DNA of 64,000 bases from Pelomonas baiyunensis (GCF_043555935.1 NZ_JBIGIB010000001.1:124001-188000); one strand, 5' to 3'; counted from the first letter of the stretch, positions 27,988 through 35,760 are shown. A program made the numbers and translations. Notes: generated by a model not told the origin, from the sequence alone.

Positions 27988-28728
27988 TCAGGTGATGCGG
28001 GCGCAGTGCTCCGCGACGGTGTCCATCGCGGTCAGCAGGCGTTCGCTGGACAGGAAAAGGGGCGCGGCCAGCCCGGCGCCGGCGGCGGCGCGCAGCGGGG
28101 TCCAGGCCGCGTCGGCGGCTTGCAGGCGCTGGCGCAGCGCGGTGTCGGCGCCGCCGTGCAGGGCTTGCTGGCCGGCTTCGAATTCATAGATGGCGCTCTG
28201 GCGCTCGCGGCGAATCGGCTCGGCCGCCGGGTTGGCCAGGCCCAGCAGGGCGATGCGCTGCGACAGCAGGCGCTGGCGGGCGGCCAGGCGCGCTTGCCAG
28301 GGCAGGCCGGCGCGCGAGCCGGTGGCCAGTTGCGCCAGGGTCAGCATTTCATTGGCGGTGCCCAGCAGCTGGCGGTGGGCGTCGGCCGTGGGGGTGCCGG
28401 CCAGCAGGGCTTGGTAGTCCTCGTAGCGGCGCGCCAGGGCGCGCAGGCCGCCGGCTTGTTCGGGGCTGGTGGCTTGTTGGTGCAGCTGCACCAGTTGTTG
28501 CGTGAAGGCGGTCTGGCTCGCGTCCAGCACCTGGCGGGCGCTCTGGGCCAGCGCCCCTTCGTTGGTGCACAGCCAGGCCTTGCCCATGCGCTGGGTCAGT
28601 GCACCGAGGCTGGGCGTGGTGCACGCCGCAGGGGATTGGCACCACCCCGCAGCGGGCAGGGTGGCCAGCGACACGGCCGCGGTTGCGGCCAGGGGAAGGG
28701 TGAACAAATGGCGACGCGAGGACTGCAT
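27988..28728 (-). CDS. Secreted PilJ/NarX-type sensor-domain protein in the nas operon
   Basis: The 246-residue protein has an RR-containing signal peptide (about residues 4-32, SSRRHLFTLPLAA) and no other membrane segment, so it is likely periplasmic. The mature part is all-helical with two copies of the PilJ/NarX-like motif: SLGALTQRMGKAWL (about 40-53) and LAARQRLLSQRIALLGL (about 148-164). In NarX-type sensors the equivalent P-box arginine and neighbours bind nitrate or nitrite. There is no output domain, so it may be a free nitrate-binding partner or buffer. It lies 54 bp after the FAD reductase gene and 80 bp before nasA, clearly inside the operon. Function is inferred only from motif and context. 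Confidence 0.7.
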   Translation of the reverse strand: MQSSRRHLFTLPLAATAAVSLATLPAAGWCQSPAACTTPSLGALTQRMGKAWLCTNEGALAQSARQVLDASQTAFTQQLVQLHQQATSPEQAGGLRALARRYEDYQALLAGTPTADAHRQLLGTANEMLTLAQLATGSRAGLPWQARLAARQRLLSQRIALLGLANPAAEPIRRERQSAIYEFEAGQQALHGGADTALRQRLQAADAAWTPLRAAAGAGLAAPLFLSSERLLTAMDTVAEHCARIT

Positions 28729-28782
28729 TCAGGCGCTCCGGGTATGGCGTGAGGACTGCGGGTGCACCGTGCCGCATGGGGT

Positions 28783-30036
28783 TCACGCGGCCGGGGCCTC
28801 CTTCGCCATGCACGGTTCGTTCCAGGTCGCCGGCGGGCCGAACATGAGCTGGTCGCGCAGGGCGCCCACGCTGTGCCCTTCGCGCAGCAGCCGGAAGTAC
28901 CAGCTGCCGTCTTCGGTGTCGCCATACAGGCAGGCGCCCACCAGCCGGTCGCCTTGCAGCACCAGCTTTTTGTAGACGCCGGTCTGCGGGTCGTGCAGCA
29001 CGATGGATTCGGTGCCCGCCTCGCCGCGGAAGTCGCCCGCACTGAAGAGGTCGATGCCCGTGACCTTGAGCTTGGCGCTGACCGACGAGCCCTGGTAGCG
29101 GCCCACGCCGTGCTGCGCCAGGTGCGTGGCGCACACCTGGGCCTGTTCGTACAGCGGTGCCACCAACCCGTAGGCCACGCCGCGGTGGGCGGCGCATTCG
29201 CCCACGGCGTACACGCGCGGGTCGGTCACGGTTTGCAGGGTGTCGTTCACCACAATGCCGCGCTCGCAGTGCAGGCCGGCCTGCTCGGCCAGTTCGGTGC
29301 GGGGGCGAATGCCGGCAGCCATCACCACCAGTTCGGCCGGTAGCTCGGTGCCGTCGCGCAGCAGCACGGCGCGCACGCGGCCGGCGGCGTCGGGCAGCAG
29401 GGCTTCGGTTTGGGCGCCCAGCGCAAAGCGCAGGCCGCGGGCTTCCAGCGTCTGGCGCAGCAGCGTGGCGGCGGTGTCGTCCAGCTGGCGGTCCAGCAGG
29501 TGGGTGCCCAGGTGCACCACGGTCACGGCCATGCCGCGTTGCAGCAGGCCGTTGGCCGCCTCCAGCCCCAGCAGGCCGCCGCCAATCACCACCGCATGCC
29601 GGTGGCGTGCGGCGGCGTCGATCATGGCGTGCGTGTCGGCCAGGTCGCGGTAGGCCATCACGCCGGTCAGGGTGTGGCCGGGCACCGGCGGCACGAAGGG
29701 GCGCGAGCCGGTGGCCAGCAGCAGGCGGTTGTACGGCGCGCTGCGGCCGTTGGCCGTGTGCACCACGCGGGCGGCGCGGTCGATGGCGGTGACGGTGTCG
29801 CCCAGGTGCAGGGTGATGCCGTGCTCGGCATACCAGCTCAGCGGGTTCAGCACGATCTCGTCCGGGGTTTGCTCGCCGGCCAGCACCGGCGACAGCAGCA
29901 CCCGGTTGTAGTTGGGGTGCAGCTCGGCGCCGAACACGGTGATGTCGTAGAGGCCGGGCGCGGTGCGCAGCAGCTCCTCCAGCGTTTTCACGCCGGCCAT
30001 GCCGTTGCCCACCATCACCAGCTTCAACTTCTTCAT
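28783..30036 (-). CDS. FAD-dependent NAD(P)H reductase, NasC-like / N-terminal half of NirB
   Basis: ATG at 30036, with GGAGGG seven bases before, gives 417 residues. It starts KKLKLVMVGNGMAGVKTLEE (FAD-binding Rossmann fold), then HPNYNRVLLSPVLAGEQ, and the NAD-binding motif VVIGGGLLGLEAANGL (about 145-160). The sequence resembles the first half of the NADH-nitrite reductase large subunit NirB but stops where the Bfd and sirohaem domains would start. It therefore looks like the electron-transfer subunit (NasC) feeding the [2Fe-2S] end of NasA. It heads the nas operon, with a sigma-54 promoter directly upstream. No gene for a sirohaem nitrite reductase is seen in the window. Confidence 0.85.
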   Translation of the reverse strand: MKKLKLVMVGNGMAGVKTLEELLRTAPGLYDITVFGAELHPNYNRVLLSPVLAGEQTPDEIVLNPLSWYAEHGITLHLGDTVTAIDRAARVVHTANGRSAPYNRLLLATGSRPFVPPVPGHTLTGVMAYRDLADTHAMIDAAARHRHAVVIGGGLLGLEAANGLLQRGMAVTVVHLGTHLLDRQLDDTAATLLRQTLEARGLRFALGAQTEALLPDAAGRVRAVLLRDGTELPAELVVMAAGIRPRTELAEQAGLHCERGIVVNDTLQTVTDPRVYAVGECAAHRGVAYGLVAPLYEQAQVCATHLAQHGVGRYQGSSVSAKLKVTGIDLFSAGDFRGEAGTESIVLHDPQTGVYKKLVLQGDRLVGACLYGDTEDGSWYFRLLREGHSVGALRDQLMFGPPATWNEPCMAKEAPAA

Positions 30037-30063
30037 GCGCCCTCCTGGCCTGACCCTTGCATC

Positions 30064-30078
30064 GCAAGCGATGTGCCA
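30064..30078 (-). promoter_or_regulatory. Sigma-54 (RpoN) promoter of the nasC-like/nasA operon
   Basis: Read on the minus strand, TGGCAC-N5-TTGC matches the -24/-12 consensus with exact spacing (GG at 30077-30076, GC at 30065-30064). Transcription would start near 30052, 16 bases before the ATG at 30036, with the GGAGGG ribosome binding site inside the leader. A dyad GCCAGC-N6-GCTGGC (30075-30092) overlaps the -24 element. Sigma-54 use implies NtrC-type activation under nitrogen limitation. No NtrC site was assigned with confidence. Confidence 0.8.
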
Positions 30079-30229
30079 GCGATGAGGCTGGCCTTTTTCC
30101 CGGCCGCAGCGTGTTTTGCGCATAGCGGCGCCCCACACCGAAGCGCATTTGGGCCCGGTGCGGGTGCACTCACCCCAAAAATGCACCAGCAACGAGCGCG
30201 CACCGTGTGCGCCGTGTTCCCCGACCCCC

Positions 30230-31984
30230 ATGCGTTTTGAACTCGACATGGGCCTGTCCAGCCTCCAAGGCCGGCGGCCCCGCAATGAAGACTTCGCTGG
30301 CGTGCAGGCCCCGGCGGCGCACGAGGCCGACCGCGGCTGGGTGGCCGCGCTGGCCGACGGCGTGAGCGGTGGCGAGCACGGCGAGGGCCTGATGGCCGCG
30401 CAGACCTCGGTGATGAGCCTGCTGCGCGACTTCCACGCCGTGCCCGCCGACTGGGACACCAGCGTGGCGCTGGACCGGCTGCTGGGCCACCAGAACGCCT
30501 GGCTGGCCGCCCACAACCAGCGCCCCGGGCCCGAGGGCCATGCACGCGAGGCCCTGACCACGCTGACCGCCGTGGCCCTGCGCGGCCGCCGCTACGCGCT
30601 GGCCCATGTGGGCGACAGCCGCGCCTGGCTGCTGCGCGACGGCGCCTGCCTGCAACTGACGCAAGACCACCGGCGCGAGCGGCGCGACTTTGCCGGGCTC
30701 ACCCGCGCCATGGGCCTGGACGACGCCCTGCGGCTGGACCACAGCGCCGGCGAGCTCAAGGTGGGCGACCGCCTGCTGCTGACCAGCGACGGCGTGCACG
30801 GCGCCCTGCGGGCCCGGCAGATTGCCGACCTGCTGCGCGCCACGCCCGGCGCCCAGGCGGCGGCCGATGCCCTGACAGCCGCCGCCCTGGCCGCCGGCAG
30901 CCACGACAACGCCACCGCCCTGGTGCTGGATGTGAACGACCTGGCCGACCCGGGCCTGGACGACCTGGCCGCACTGGGCCGCAGCCTGCCCAGCCCCGGC
31001 CCGCTGCCGGTGGGCGCGGTGCTGGACGGATATGCCATCACCGCCCGCGTGGCCGACAACGGCGTGCACCGCCTGCTGCAGGCGCGCGAGCCGCACAGCG
31101 GCCGGCTGGTGGCGCTGAAGATGCTGCACCCGGGGCGTTCGGACGACCCGGAGGAGCGGGCCATGCTGGCGCATGAGATCTGGCTGGGCCTGCGCCTGGC
31201 CGAAGCCCCGCGCCAGCGCCGCTGGGCCGGGCGTGACGGCTCCTCCAGCGGCTTTGTGCGCGTGCACCCGCCGGCGGACGGGGCGACGCACTTCTATGCC
31301 GTGTTCGACTGGCACGCCGGCCAGACGCTGGAGCAATTGCTGGCCGCCGGCCCGCTGGACGCGGCGCAGGTGCTGCCGCTGGCCACGGCTGTGGCCCGGT
31401 CGCTGAGCCTGCTGCATGCGGCCGGTGTGGTGCACCGGGACATCAAGCCCGGCAACCTGCACCGTGGGGACGACGGCCAGTGGCGCGTGCTGGACCTGGG
31501 CGTGGCGCTGAGCCCGCGCTCACCCGCGGCCGCACGCGAACTGCACGCCGGCACGCCCAGCTACATCAACCCCGAGCAGTGGCAAGACCCGCCGCTGCCG
31601 CCCGATGCGGGCTCCGACCTGTTCGCCCTGGGCGTGACGCTGTACCAAGCCCTGACCGGCCGGCTGCCCTATGGCGAGATCGAGCCCTACCAGCTGGCCC
31701 GCTACCGGCGCGAGCCCGCCAGCGTGAGCCGGCTGCAGCCCAGCGTGCCCATGCCGCTGGACCGCATCGTCATGCGTGCCGTGGCCCGGGATGCGCGCGC
31801 GCGCTTCGAGACGGCGGAGGAGTTGCTGCTGGCGCTGGAGCGCTTGGCCGCACGCGACCAGGCCGTGCCGGCCCGGCCCGCGAAAGCGAGCGCGGAGCCG
31901 TGGTCGCCCTGGCAAGTGGCGCTGGCGGTGTCGGTGCTGCTGAACCTGCTGCTGGTGGCCTGGCTGGTGTTCCTGCCGCGCTAG
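30230..31984 (+). CDS. Bifunctional PP2C phosphatase / Ser-Thr protein kinase
   Basis: ATG at 30230 gives 584 residues. The first 235 are a complete PP2C domain: RRPRNEDFAG, ALADGVSGGEHGE, AHVGDSRAWLL, LLTSDGVHGAL and SHDNATALVLD. The kinase domain follows (about 260-540), with the Lys in VALKML, HRDIKPGN at the catalytic loop, DLGVA in place of DFG, and PSYINPEQW. The C-terminal hydrophobic segment (about 562-582) anchors it to the inner membrane. This phosphatase-kinase fusion is found next to nitrate assimilation genes in Pseudomonas and relatives, where its role is unclear. It is divergent from the nasC-like operon. A regulatory role in nitrate uptake or reduction is inferred from context only. 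Confidence 0.9.
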   Translation: MRFELDMGLSSLQGRRPRNEDFAGVQAPAAHEADRGWVAALADGVSGGEHGEGLMAAQTSVMSLLRDFHAVPADWDTSVALDRLLGHQNAWLAAHNQRPGPEGHAREALTTLTAVALRGRRYALAHVGDSRAWLLRDGACLQLTQDHRRERRDFAGLTRAMGLDDALRLDHSAGELKVGDRLLLTSDGVHGALRARQIADLLRATPGAQAAADALTAAALAAGSHDNATALVLDVNDLADPGLDDLAALGRSLPSPGPLPVGAVLDGYAITARVADNGVHRLLQAREPHSGRLVALKMLHPGRSDDPEERAMLAHEIWLGLRLAEAPRQRRWAGRDGSSSGFVRVHPPADGATHFYAVFDWHAGQTLEQLLAAGPLDAAQVLPLATAVARSLSLLHAAGVVHRDIKPGNLHRGDDGQWRVLDLGVALSPRSPAAARELHAGTPSYINPEQWQDPPLPPDAGSDLFALGVTLYQALTGRLPYGEIEPYQLARYRREPASVSRLQPSVPMPLDRIVMRAVARDARARFETAEELLLALERLAARDQAVPARPAKASAEPWSPWQVALAVSVLLNLLLVAWLVFLPR

Positions 31985-32043
31985 GCCCTGAAGCGCTGAG
32001 GGCTGAACCTCTGACGGCTGACGCGGCCCTTGGCCCCTCGGCG

Positions 32044-32535
32044 TCAGGGCTGGTGCGGCGTGCGCACCCGTGGCTGCCAGCCCCGGGCGCGGCGGATGGC
32101 GCGCACCGCCTGGTACAGAAAGTTGACGATCCCCACGAAGCCCAGCCCCACGTACACCGTGAACGCGGGCGAGCCGGGCGTGGTGTCCAGCCCCAGCTGC
32201 CGTGCGGCCAGCAGGGCCACGCCCGCCAGCAGCACCGGGCCGATCAGCAGCGCCGGCAGGCCCAGGTAGGTTTTGGTGAGGGTGGCGGCAATTTCCGGCA
32301 GCTGCAGCGGCGTGGTGTCCAGCAGCTCGTAGGTGTCCGTCTGGCTGACCACCAGCCCGCCCAGGTGGCTGCGCAGCGTGGGCTGCGCCAGGTTGGACGC
32401 AATGCGCAGGCGCTGTCGGCGCAGCGGCAGCAAGGGCACCCAGAAGGCGCAGGCCCACTGCGTGGCGGTGGCGGTGCCGTCCGGCGCGTGGCGCCAGCCG
32501 TAGTACAGGGTGCCGAAACCGTTGATGCTGCTCAT
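32044..32535 (-). CDS. Hypothetical membrane protein with two transmembrane segments
   Basis: The 163-residue protein is not recognised. The N-terminal about 50 residues are rich in aromatic residues (FGTLYYGWRHAPDG, then ATQWACAFWVPLLPLRR). Two hydrophobic segments lie at about 92-111 (GLPALLIGPVLLAGVALLAA) and 121-141 (AFTVYVGLGFVGIVNFLYQAV), and the C-terminus is basic. It overlaps nothing and lies between the kinase gene (convergent) and the nitrate transporter gene upstream on the same strand, with a gap of about 150 bp. It may be transcribed with the transporter. No catalytic motif is visible. Confidence 0.65.
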   Translation of the reverse strand: MSSINGFGTLYYGWRHAPDGTATATQWACAFWVPLLPLRRQRLRIASNLAQPTLRSHLGGLVVSQTDTYELLDTTPLQLPEIAATLTKTYLGLPALLIGPVLLAGVALLAARQLGLDTTPGSPAFTVYVGLGFVGIVNFLYQAVRAIRRARGWQPRVRTPHQP

Positions 32536-32682
32536 GACGCTCCCTCATCGCGCCAGCGTTGAACAGAACTGCGGGGCTGGCGGCGGCGCGATTGTGGGGC
32601 TGCTTCCGGTGCGGTCAGGCCGTCGCCGACCTGTCCGTTGCGACAGCTCATCTGCGGCAGGTCAACTACGGCAGGTCACCGC

Positions 32683-33939
32683 TCAAACGCGTTGGAAGTG
32701 CACCGGCTCGGCCTCCACCGCAGCCGGGGCCCGGCGGGCGCGGCCGCCCTTTTCAGCCCAGGTGCGCGTCCAGCGGATCTGCATCACGCGCATCACGCCC
32801 AGCATCAGCACGGCCAGCACCGCAAACACCACAAAGCCCCAGGCATAGGTGCCGGCGTGTTGCTTGGACAGGCCCATCAGGTTGGGCACCAGGCCACCGC
32901 CCAGCGCGCCCACCTCGCCAATCATCGAGCCCGCCACCGCCGTGGCCGCGGGCCAGCGCAGCGGCACCAGCTGGAACAGCGCGCCGTTGCCCGCGCCCAG
33001 CGCCGCGAAGCAGGCGATGAGCAGCAGCGTGGTCAGCACCAGCGACCCGCCGGCCAGGCCCACGCCGGTCAGCGTGACGGCCACGGCCACCAGCACGCCG
33101 GTCAGCACGTTCACGCCGCCCCAGCGGTCCGACAGCGCGCCGCCCACCACGCGCACGGCCGCGCCCATGAAGGCGGCCAGCATGGTCAGCTGCCCGGCCT
33201 GCACCTTGGACACGCCGAACTGGTCGTAGTAGTAGGTGGGCAGGAAGGTGGTGAGGCCGATGAAGCCGCCAAACGTCACGCCGTAGATCAGGCTGAAGGC
33301 CCAGCCGTCTTTCTCAAAGAGGCAGGCCGCGTGCTCGCGCAGCGAGGCGTGGGCGTCCACGTCGGGCGGCTCTTTGGCGAACACGATCATCACCACCATG
33401 GGCAGCACGATGGCCGCGGCCGCAAACGCGTAAACGGTTTGCCAGCCGTAGGCCTGCGCCAACGGGGGCGCCACCAGCACCGACACGGCCGTGCCCACAT
33501 TGCCCGCGCCCACCAGGCCCATGGCCAGGCCCTTGTATTGCGGCGGGTACCAGCCCGAACCCAGGCTCAGCGCCACGCCAAAGCTGGCGCCGGCAATGCC
33601 CAGCAGCACGCCCATGGCCAGCAGGTCGTTGTAGCTCTTCACCATGAAGAAGCCGTACAGCATGGCCACGGCGATCATGCCCATCTCCACCAGCGTGGCG
33701 TTCTTGCGGCCGATGTACTGCGACAGGAGGCCCAACGGAAAGCGCATCAGCGCGCCGGCCATGATGGGAATGGACAGCATCAGCCCCTTCTGCGCGGGCG
33801 TGAGGCCGTAGGCCTCGCTGATGAAGGGCGCCAGGGCGCCGTTCAGCACCCAGATGCAGCAGGAGAACGCGAAGTACAGGAAGGCAGCCACCAGCGTGGG
33901 GCTGTGGCCGGCGCGGCGGAAGGAGGGCAGGGCGGACAT
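32683..33939 (-). CDS. MFS nitrate/nitrite transporter (NarK/NasA type)
   Basis: ATG at 33939 gives 418 residues and about twelve hydrophobic segments. An open frame extends to 34512 but only antisense to the ANTAR gene. The protein has NNP-family nitrate-porter signatures: LVAAFLYFAFSCCIWVLNG, LGSGWYPPQYKGLAMGLVG, and the glycine-rich GAGNGALFQLVP. It moves nitrate into the cytosol (or exchanges it for nitrite) across the inner membrane. A sigma-54 promoter and an ANTAR-type hairpin lie in its about 110-base leader. It is divergent from an ANTAR-containing regulator. With the ABC system at 40-43 kb it gives the cell two nitrate uptake routes. Confidence 0.92.
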   Translation of the reverse strand: MSALPSFRRAGHSPTLVAAFLYFAFSCCIWVLNGALAPFISEAYGLTPAQKGLMLSIPIMAGALMRFPLGLLSQYIGRKNATLVEMGMIAVAMLYGFFMVKSYNDLLAMGVLLGIAGASFGVALSLGSGWYPPQYKGLAMGLVGAGNVGTAVSVLVAPPLAQAYGWQTVYAFAAAAIVLPMVVMIVFAKEPPDVDAHASLREHAACLFEKDGWAFSLIYGVTFGGFIGLTTFLPTYYYDQFGVSKVQAGQLTMLAAFMGAAVRVVGGALSDRWGGVNVLTGVLVAVAVTLTGVGLAGGSLVLTTLLLIACFAALGAGNGALFQLVPLRWPAATAVAGSMIGEVGALGGGLVPNLMGLSKQHAGTYAWGFVVFAVLAVLMLGVMRVMQIRWTRTWAEKGGRARRAPAAVEAEPVHFQRV

Positions 33940-34023
33940 CTTGGGGCTCGTACAAAACCGACGACGAGCGCCCGGCACGCCACCGGAAGCGGGCCTGCAG
34001 CGGCTCGGGCATCGCGGTGGACG

Positions 34024-34045
34024 GTGGCCGCACCCTTGCAGCCAC
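34024..34045 (-). promoter_or_regulatory. Candidate ANTAR-target hairpin in the nitrate transporter leader
   Basis: On the minus strand GTGGCTGC (34045-34038) pairs with GCGGCCAC (34031-34024), eight base pairs with one G-U, around the six-base loop AAGGGT: A at position 1 and G at position 4, the loop signature of ANTAR-target RNA. It begins about four bases after the predicted transcription start (34049). Its 3' strand overlaps GCCACCG (34022-34028), which can pair instead with CGGTGGC (33979-33985). A second hexaloop was not found here. Confidence 0.55.
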
Positions 34046-34060
34046 TTCGCCCCAGGCTCT

Positions 34061-34075
34061 GCAAGCACCATGCCT
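34061..34075 (-). promoter_or_regulatory. Sigma-54 promoter of the nitrate transporter gene
   Basis: Minus-strand AGGCATGGTGCTTGC keeps the -24 GG (34074-34073) and -12 GC (34062-34061) in exact spacing, with TTGC intact and a weaker -24 half. The start of transcription would be near 34049, about 110 bases before the ATG at 33939. Confidence 0.6.
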
Positions 34076-34102
34076 GCCCGTCGCAGCGCCAGCGCGGGGC
34101 GC

Positions 34103-34117
34103 TGGCCTGGTTCTTGC
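34103..34117 (+). promoter_or_regulatory. Possible sigma-54 promoter of the ANTAR-PilJ gene
   Basis: TGGCCTGGTTCTTGC has TGGC and TTGC in the right spacing, but positions 5 and 6 of the -24 element differ from consensus. The predicted start would be near 34129, only two bases before the proposed GTG start at 34131, which would give a nearly leaderless message. Hence low confidence. Confidence 0.35.
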
Positions 34118-34130
34118 GCCGTTTTGGGGC

Positions 34131-35405
34131 GTGAACCTTGAACTCCACCCCTCCCATGCTGCCGCCTCCCGGGGCGACCCCACCCTGCCGCTGCTGCTGT
34201 GCACCCCGGCAGCGCCCCCGCAGGCGGCCGCGCTGCAAGCCCTGGGCTGGACGCTGCGCACCGTGTCGGCGCTTCAGCCCCTGCCCGATGCCCCAGCCTT
34301 GGGCTTGATCTATGCGCCCCAAGGCACCGAGTTGGCGCACGGCGCGCACCCCGAGCGGGATGCGGGCCTGCCGCTGGTGCTGCTGGCGCCCCCACCTGGG
34401 GCGGCCGAGCGCCAGGCCTGGTTGCAGCGCGGCGTGCTGCACGGCCTGCCGCCGGAGGTGGACGCCGCCTTGCTGGACCAGACCCTGCGCTGGGCTGCCG
34501 GCCTGGCCGCACAACTGCACGCGCGAGAGCAGGCCGCCCAGGCCCGGCTGGACGAACGCAAGTGGACCGAGCGCGCCAAGGGCTTGCTGATGCAGGCGCG
34601 CGGCATTGACGAGGCGGCCGCGTTTGCGCTGCTGCGCAACACCGCCATGCAAACCCAGGCCAAGCTGCCCGAAGTGGCGCGCGGCGTGGTGCACACCAGC
34701 GAGCTGGCCGAGGCGCTGGAGCGCGCCGGCGCGCAGCGCATGTTGAGCCAGCGTTTGGTGAAGCTGCAGGCGCTGCGCCAGTGGCCGGGGCTGTCGCTGG
34801 CCGAGCGACGCGAGGCGCAGGCGGTGCTTGACGGCTCGGTGGAGCGGGTGGCGGCCAACCTGGTGCGCCTGCGTGAGTTGCTGCGGCAGGACTTGTCGGC
34901 CGAGCTGTCGGCCGTGGCGGCGGCCTGGCAGCAACTGGACGCCGCCCTGCACGCCCGCGTGCCCGACCTCGCCCGCAGCGACCGCGCCGCGCAAAGCCTG
35001 CTGGACGCGAGCGAGCTGCTGGTGGCCCGCCTGAGCCAACGCGCCGGCCCGCGCCCGGTGGCGCTGCTGGCCCGGGTGACGCGGCTGCGGCTGCTCAGCC
35101 AGCGGCTGGCCAAGCAGGGCTTGCTGGCCCAGGTGCTGCCGGGGCAGGACGTGCGCGGCCTGGCCGAGGGCCTGGACGAGTTCAACCGCGCCTACGACGA
35201 GGTGCGCGCCGCCCCCTTGGCCGGCCCGGGCTTGCAGCCGGCCTTTGCCGAGGTGGACGAGGCCTGGCGCTTGTTGTTGCGCGGGTTGCGGGTGGAGCAG
35301 GGGGATGCGGTGCAGCGCATGCATCAGGGCAGTGAGCGGCTGTTGCAGGCGTTGGAGGGGTTGATTCAGGCAATGCAGGGGTCGTTGCAGTTGATCTTGG
35401 GGTGA
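34131..35405 (+). CDS. ANTAR regulator fused to NarX/PilJ-like helical sensor segments
   Basis: GTG at 34131 gives 424 residues; no ATG fits, and the upstream frame is antisense to the transporter. Residues about 15-125 resemble a receiver fold without a clear phospho-accepting Asp. An ANTAR domain follows (about 135-195): RKWTERAKGLLMQARGIDE and AAAFALLRNTAMQTQAKLPE. The C-terminal about 230 residues are helical, with two motifs like the NarX/PilJ P-box: LERAGAQRMLSQRLVKLQAL (about 197-216) and RVTRLRLLSQRLAKQ. No signal or membrane segment is seen, so sensing is cytosolic. ANTAR domains bind dual-hairpin RNA and prevent termination. Placed divergent to the nitrate transporter, it is probably a one-component nitrate/nitrite-responsive antiterminator. 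Ligand is inferred. Confidence 0.8.
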   Translation: MNLELHPSHAAASRGDPTLPLLLCTPAAPPQAAALQALGWTLRTVSALQPLPDAPALGLIYAPQGTELAHGAHPERDAGLPLVLLAPPPGAAERQAWLQRGVLHGLPPEVDAALLDQTLRWAAGLAAQLHAREQAAQARLDERKWTERAKGLLMQARGIDEAAAFALLRNTAMQTQAKLPEVARGVVHTSELAEALERAGAQRMLSQRLVKLQALRQWPGLSLAERREAQAVLDGSVERVAANLVRLRELLRQDLSAELSAVAAAWQQLDAALHARVPDLARSDRAAQSLLDASELLVARLSQRAGPRPVALLARVTRLRLLSQRLAKQGLLAQVLPGQDVRGLAEGLDEFNRAYDEVRAAPLAGPGLQPAFAEVDEAWRLLLRGLRVEQGDAVQRMHQGSERLLQALEGLIQAMQGSLQLILG

Positions 35406-35436
35406 TCGTTATTCGGCTGAATGGGGGCTTTTGTGG

Positions 35437-35699
35437 GGAGCCTGTTCTGTTCGGTGCACCGAGCCGGGAGTTCGCCCCGGCGGGCGAGTAACTTTTCTCT
35501 GTCTTGCCAGAGAAAAGTCACCAAAAGAGAGGCACTAACCGCACGCCATCGGGCCTCGGGTGAAGCTCGCGCGCGAGAACTGTCGCTCGGCTGGTGCGTA
35601 GAAGCGACCCGCTTCGCTCTCGCCGCCCACTTGTCACCGCAGCCATCCATCGAACCTGCGCCACGTTCAACGCCGGCTGCACGCCGGGCTCATCAGTGA
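35437..35699 (+). repeat. Intergenic repeat, copy A (plus orientation)
   Basis: This segment and copy B (35761-36005, opposite strand) are imperfect copies of one element. Both start with GGAGCC, contain CGGTGCACCG and CGGGAGT, and share blocks around AGTCACCAAAAGAGAGGC. Conceptual translation of both gives similar phrases (SLFCSVHRAGSSPRR and SLFGSVHRAGSPARR, then RKVTKREAL and KKVTKEEAL). No start or ribosome binding site is convincing, so it is called a repeat and not a gene. The 739-base gap 35406-36144 holds these two copies and nothing else that was recognised. Confidence 0.75.
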
Positions 35700-35760
35700 A
35701 TGCACCACATGCTGTGGCGCGCCGTCGACGGCGCTTGCCTTCCGCTCGTGAGTTCGGCGT

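Noticed and set aside
30037..30063. ANTAR leader before the nasC-like gene
   Set aside because: Only 16 bases lie between the predicted start and the ATG, and the dyad nearby (30075-30092) has loop CTCATC, without A1 and G4.
33940..34512. Extended N-terminus of the MFS transporter
   Set aside because: It is antisense to the ANTAR-PilJ gene, and transporter homology begins at 33939.
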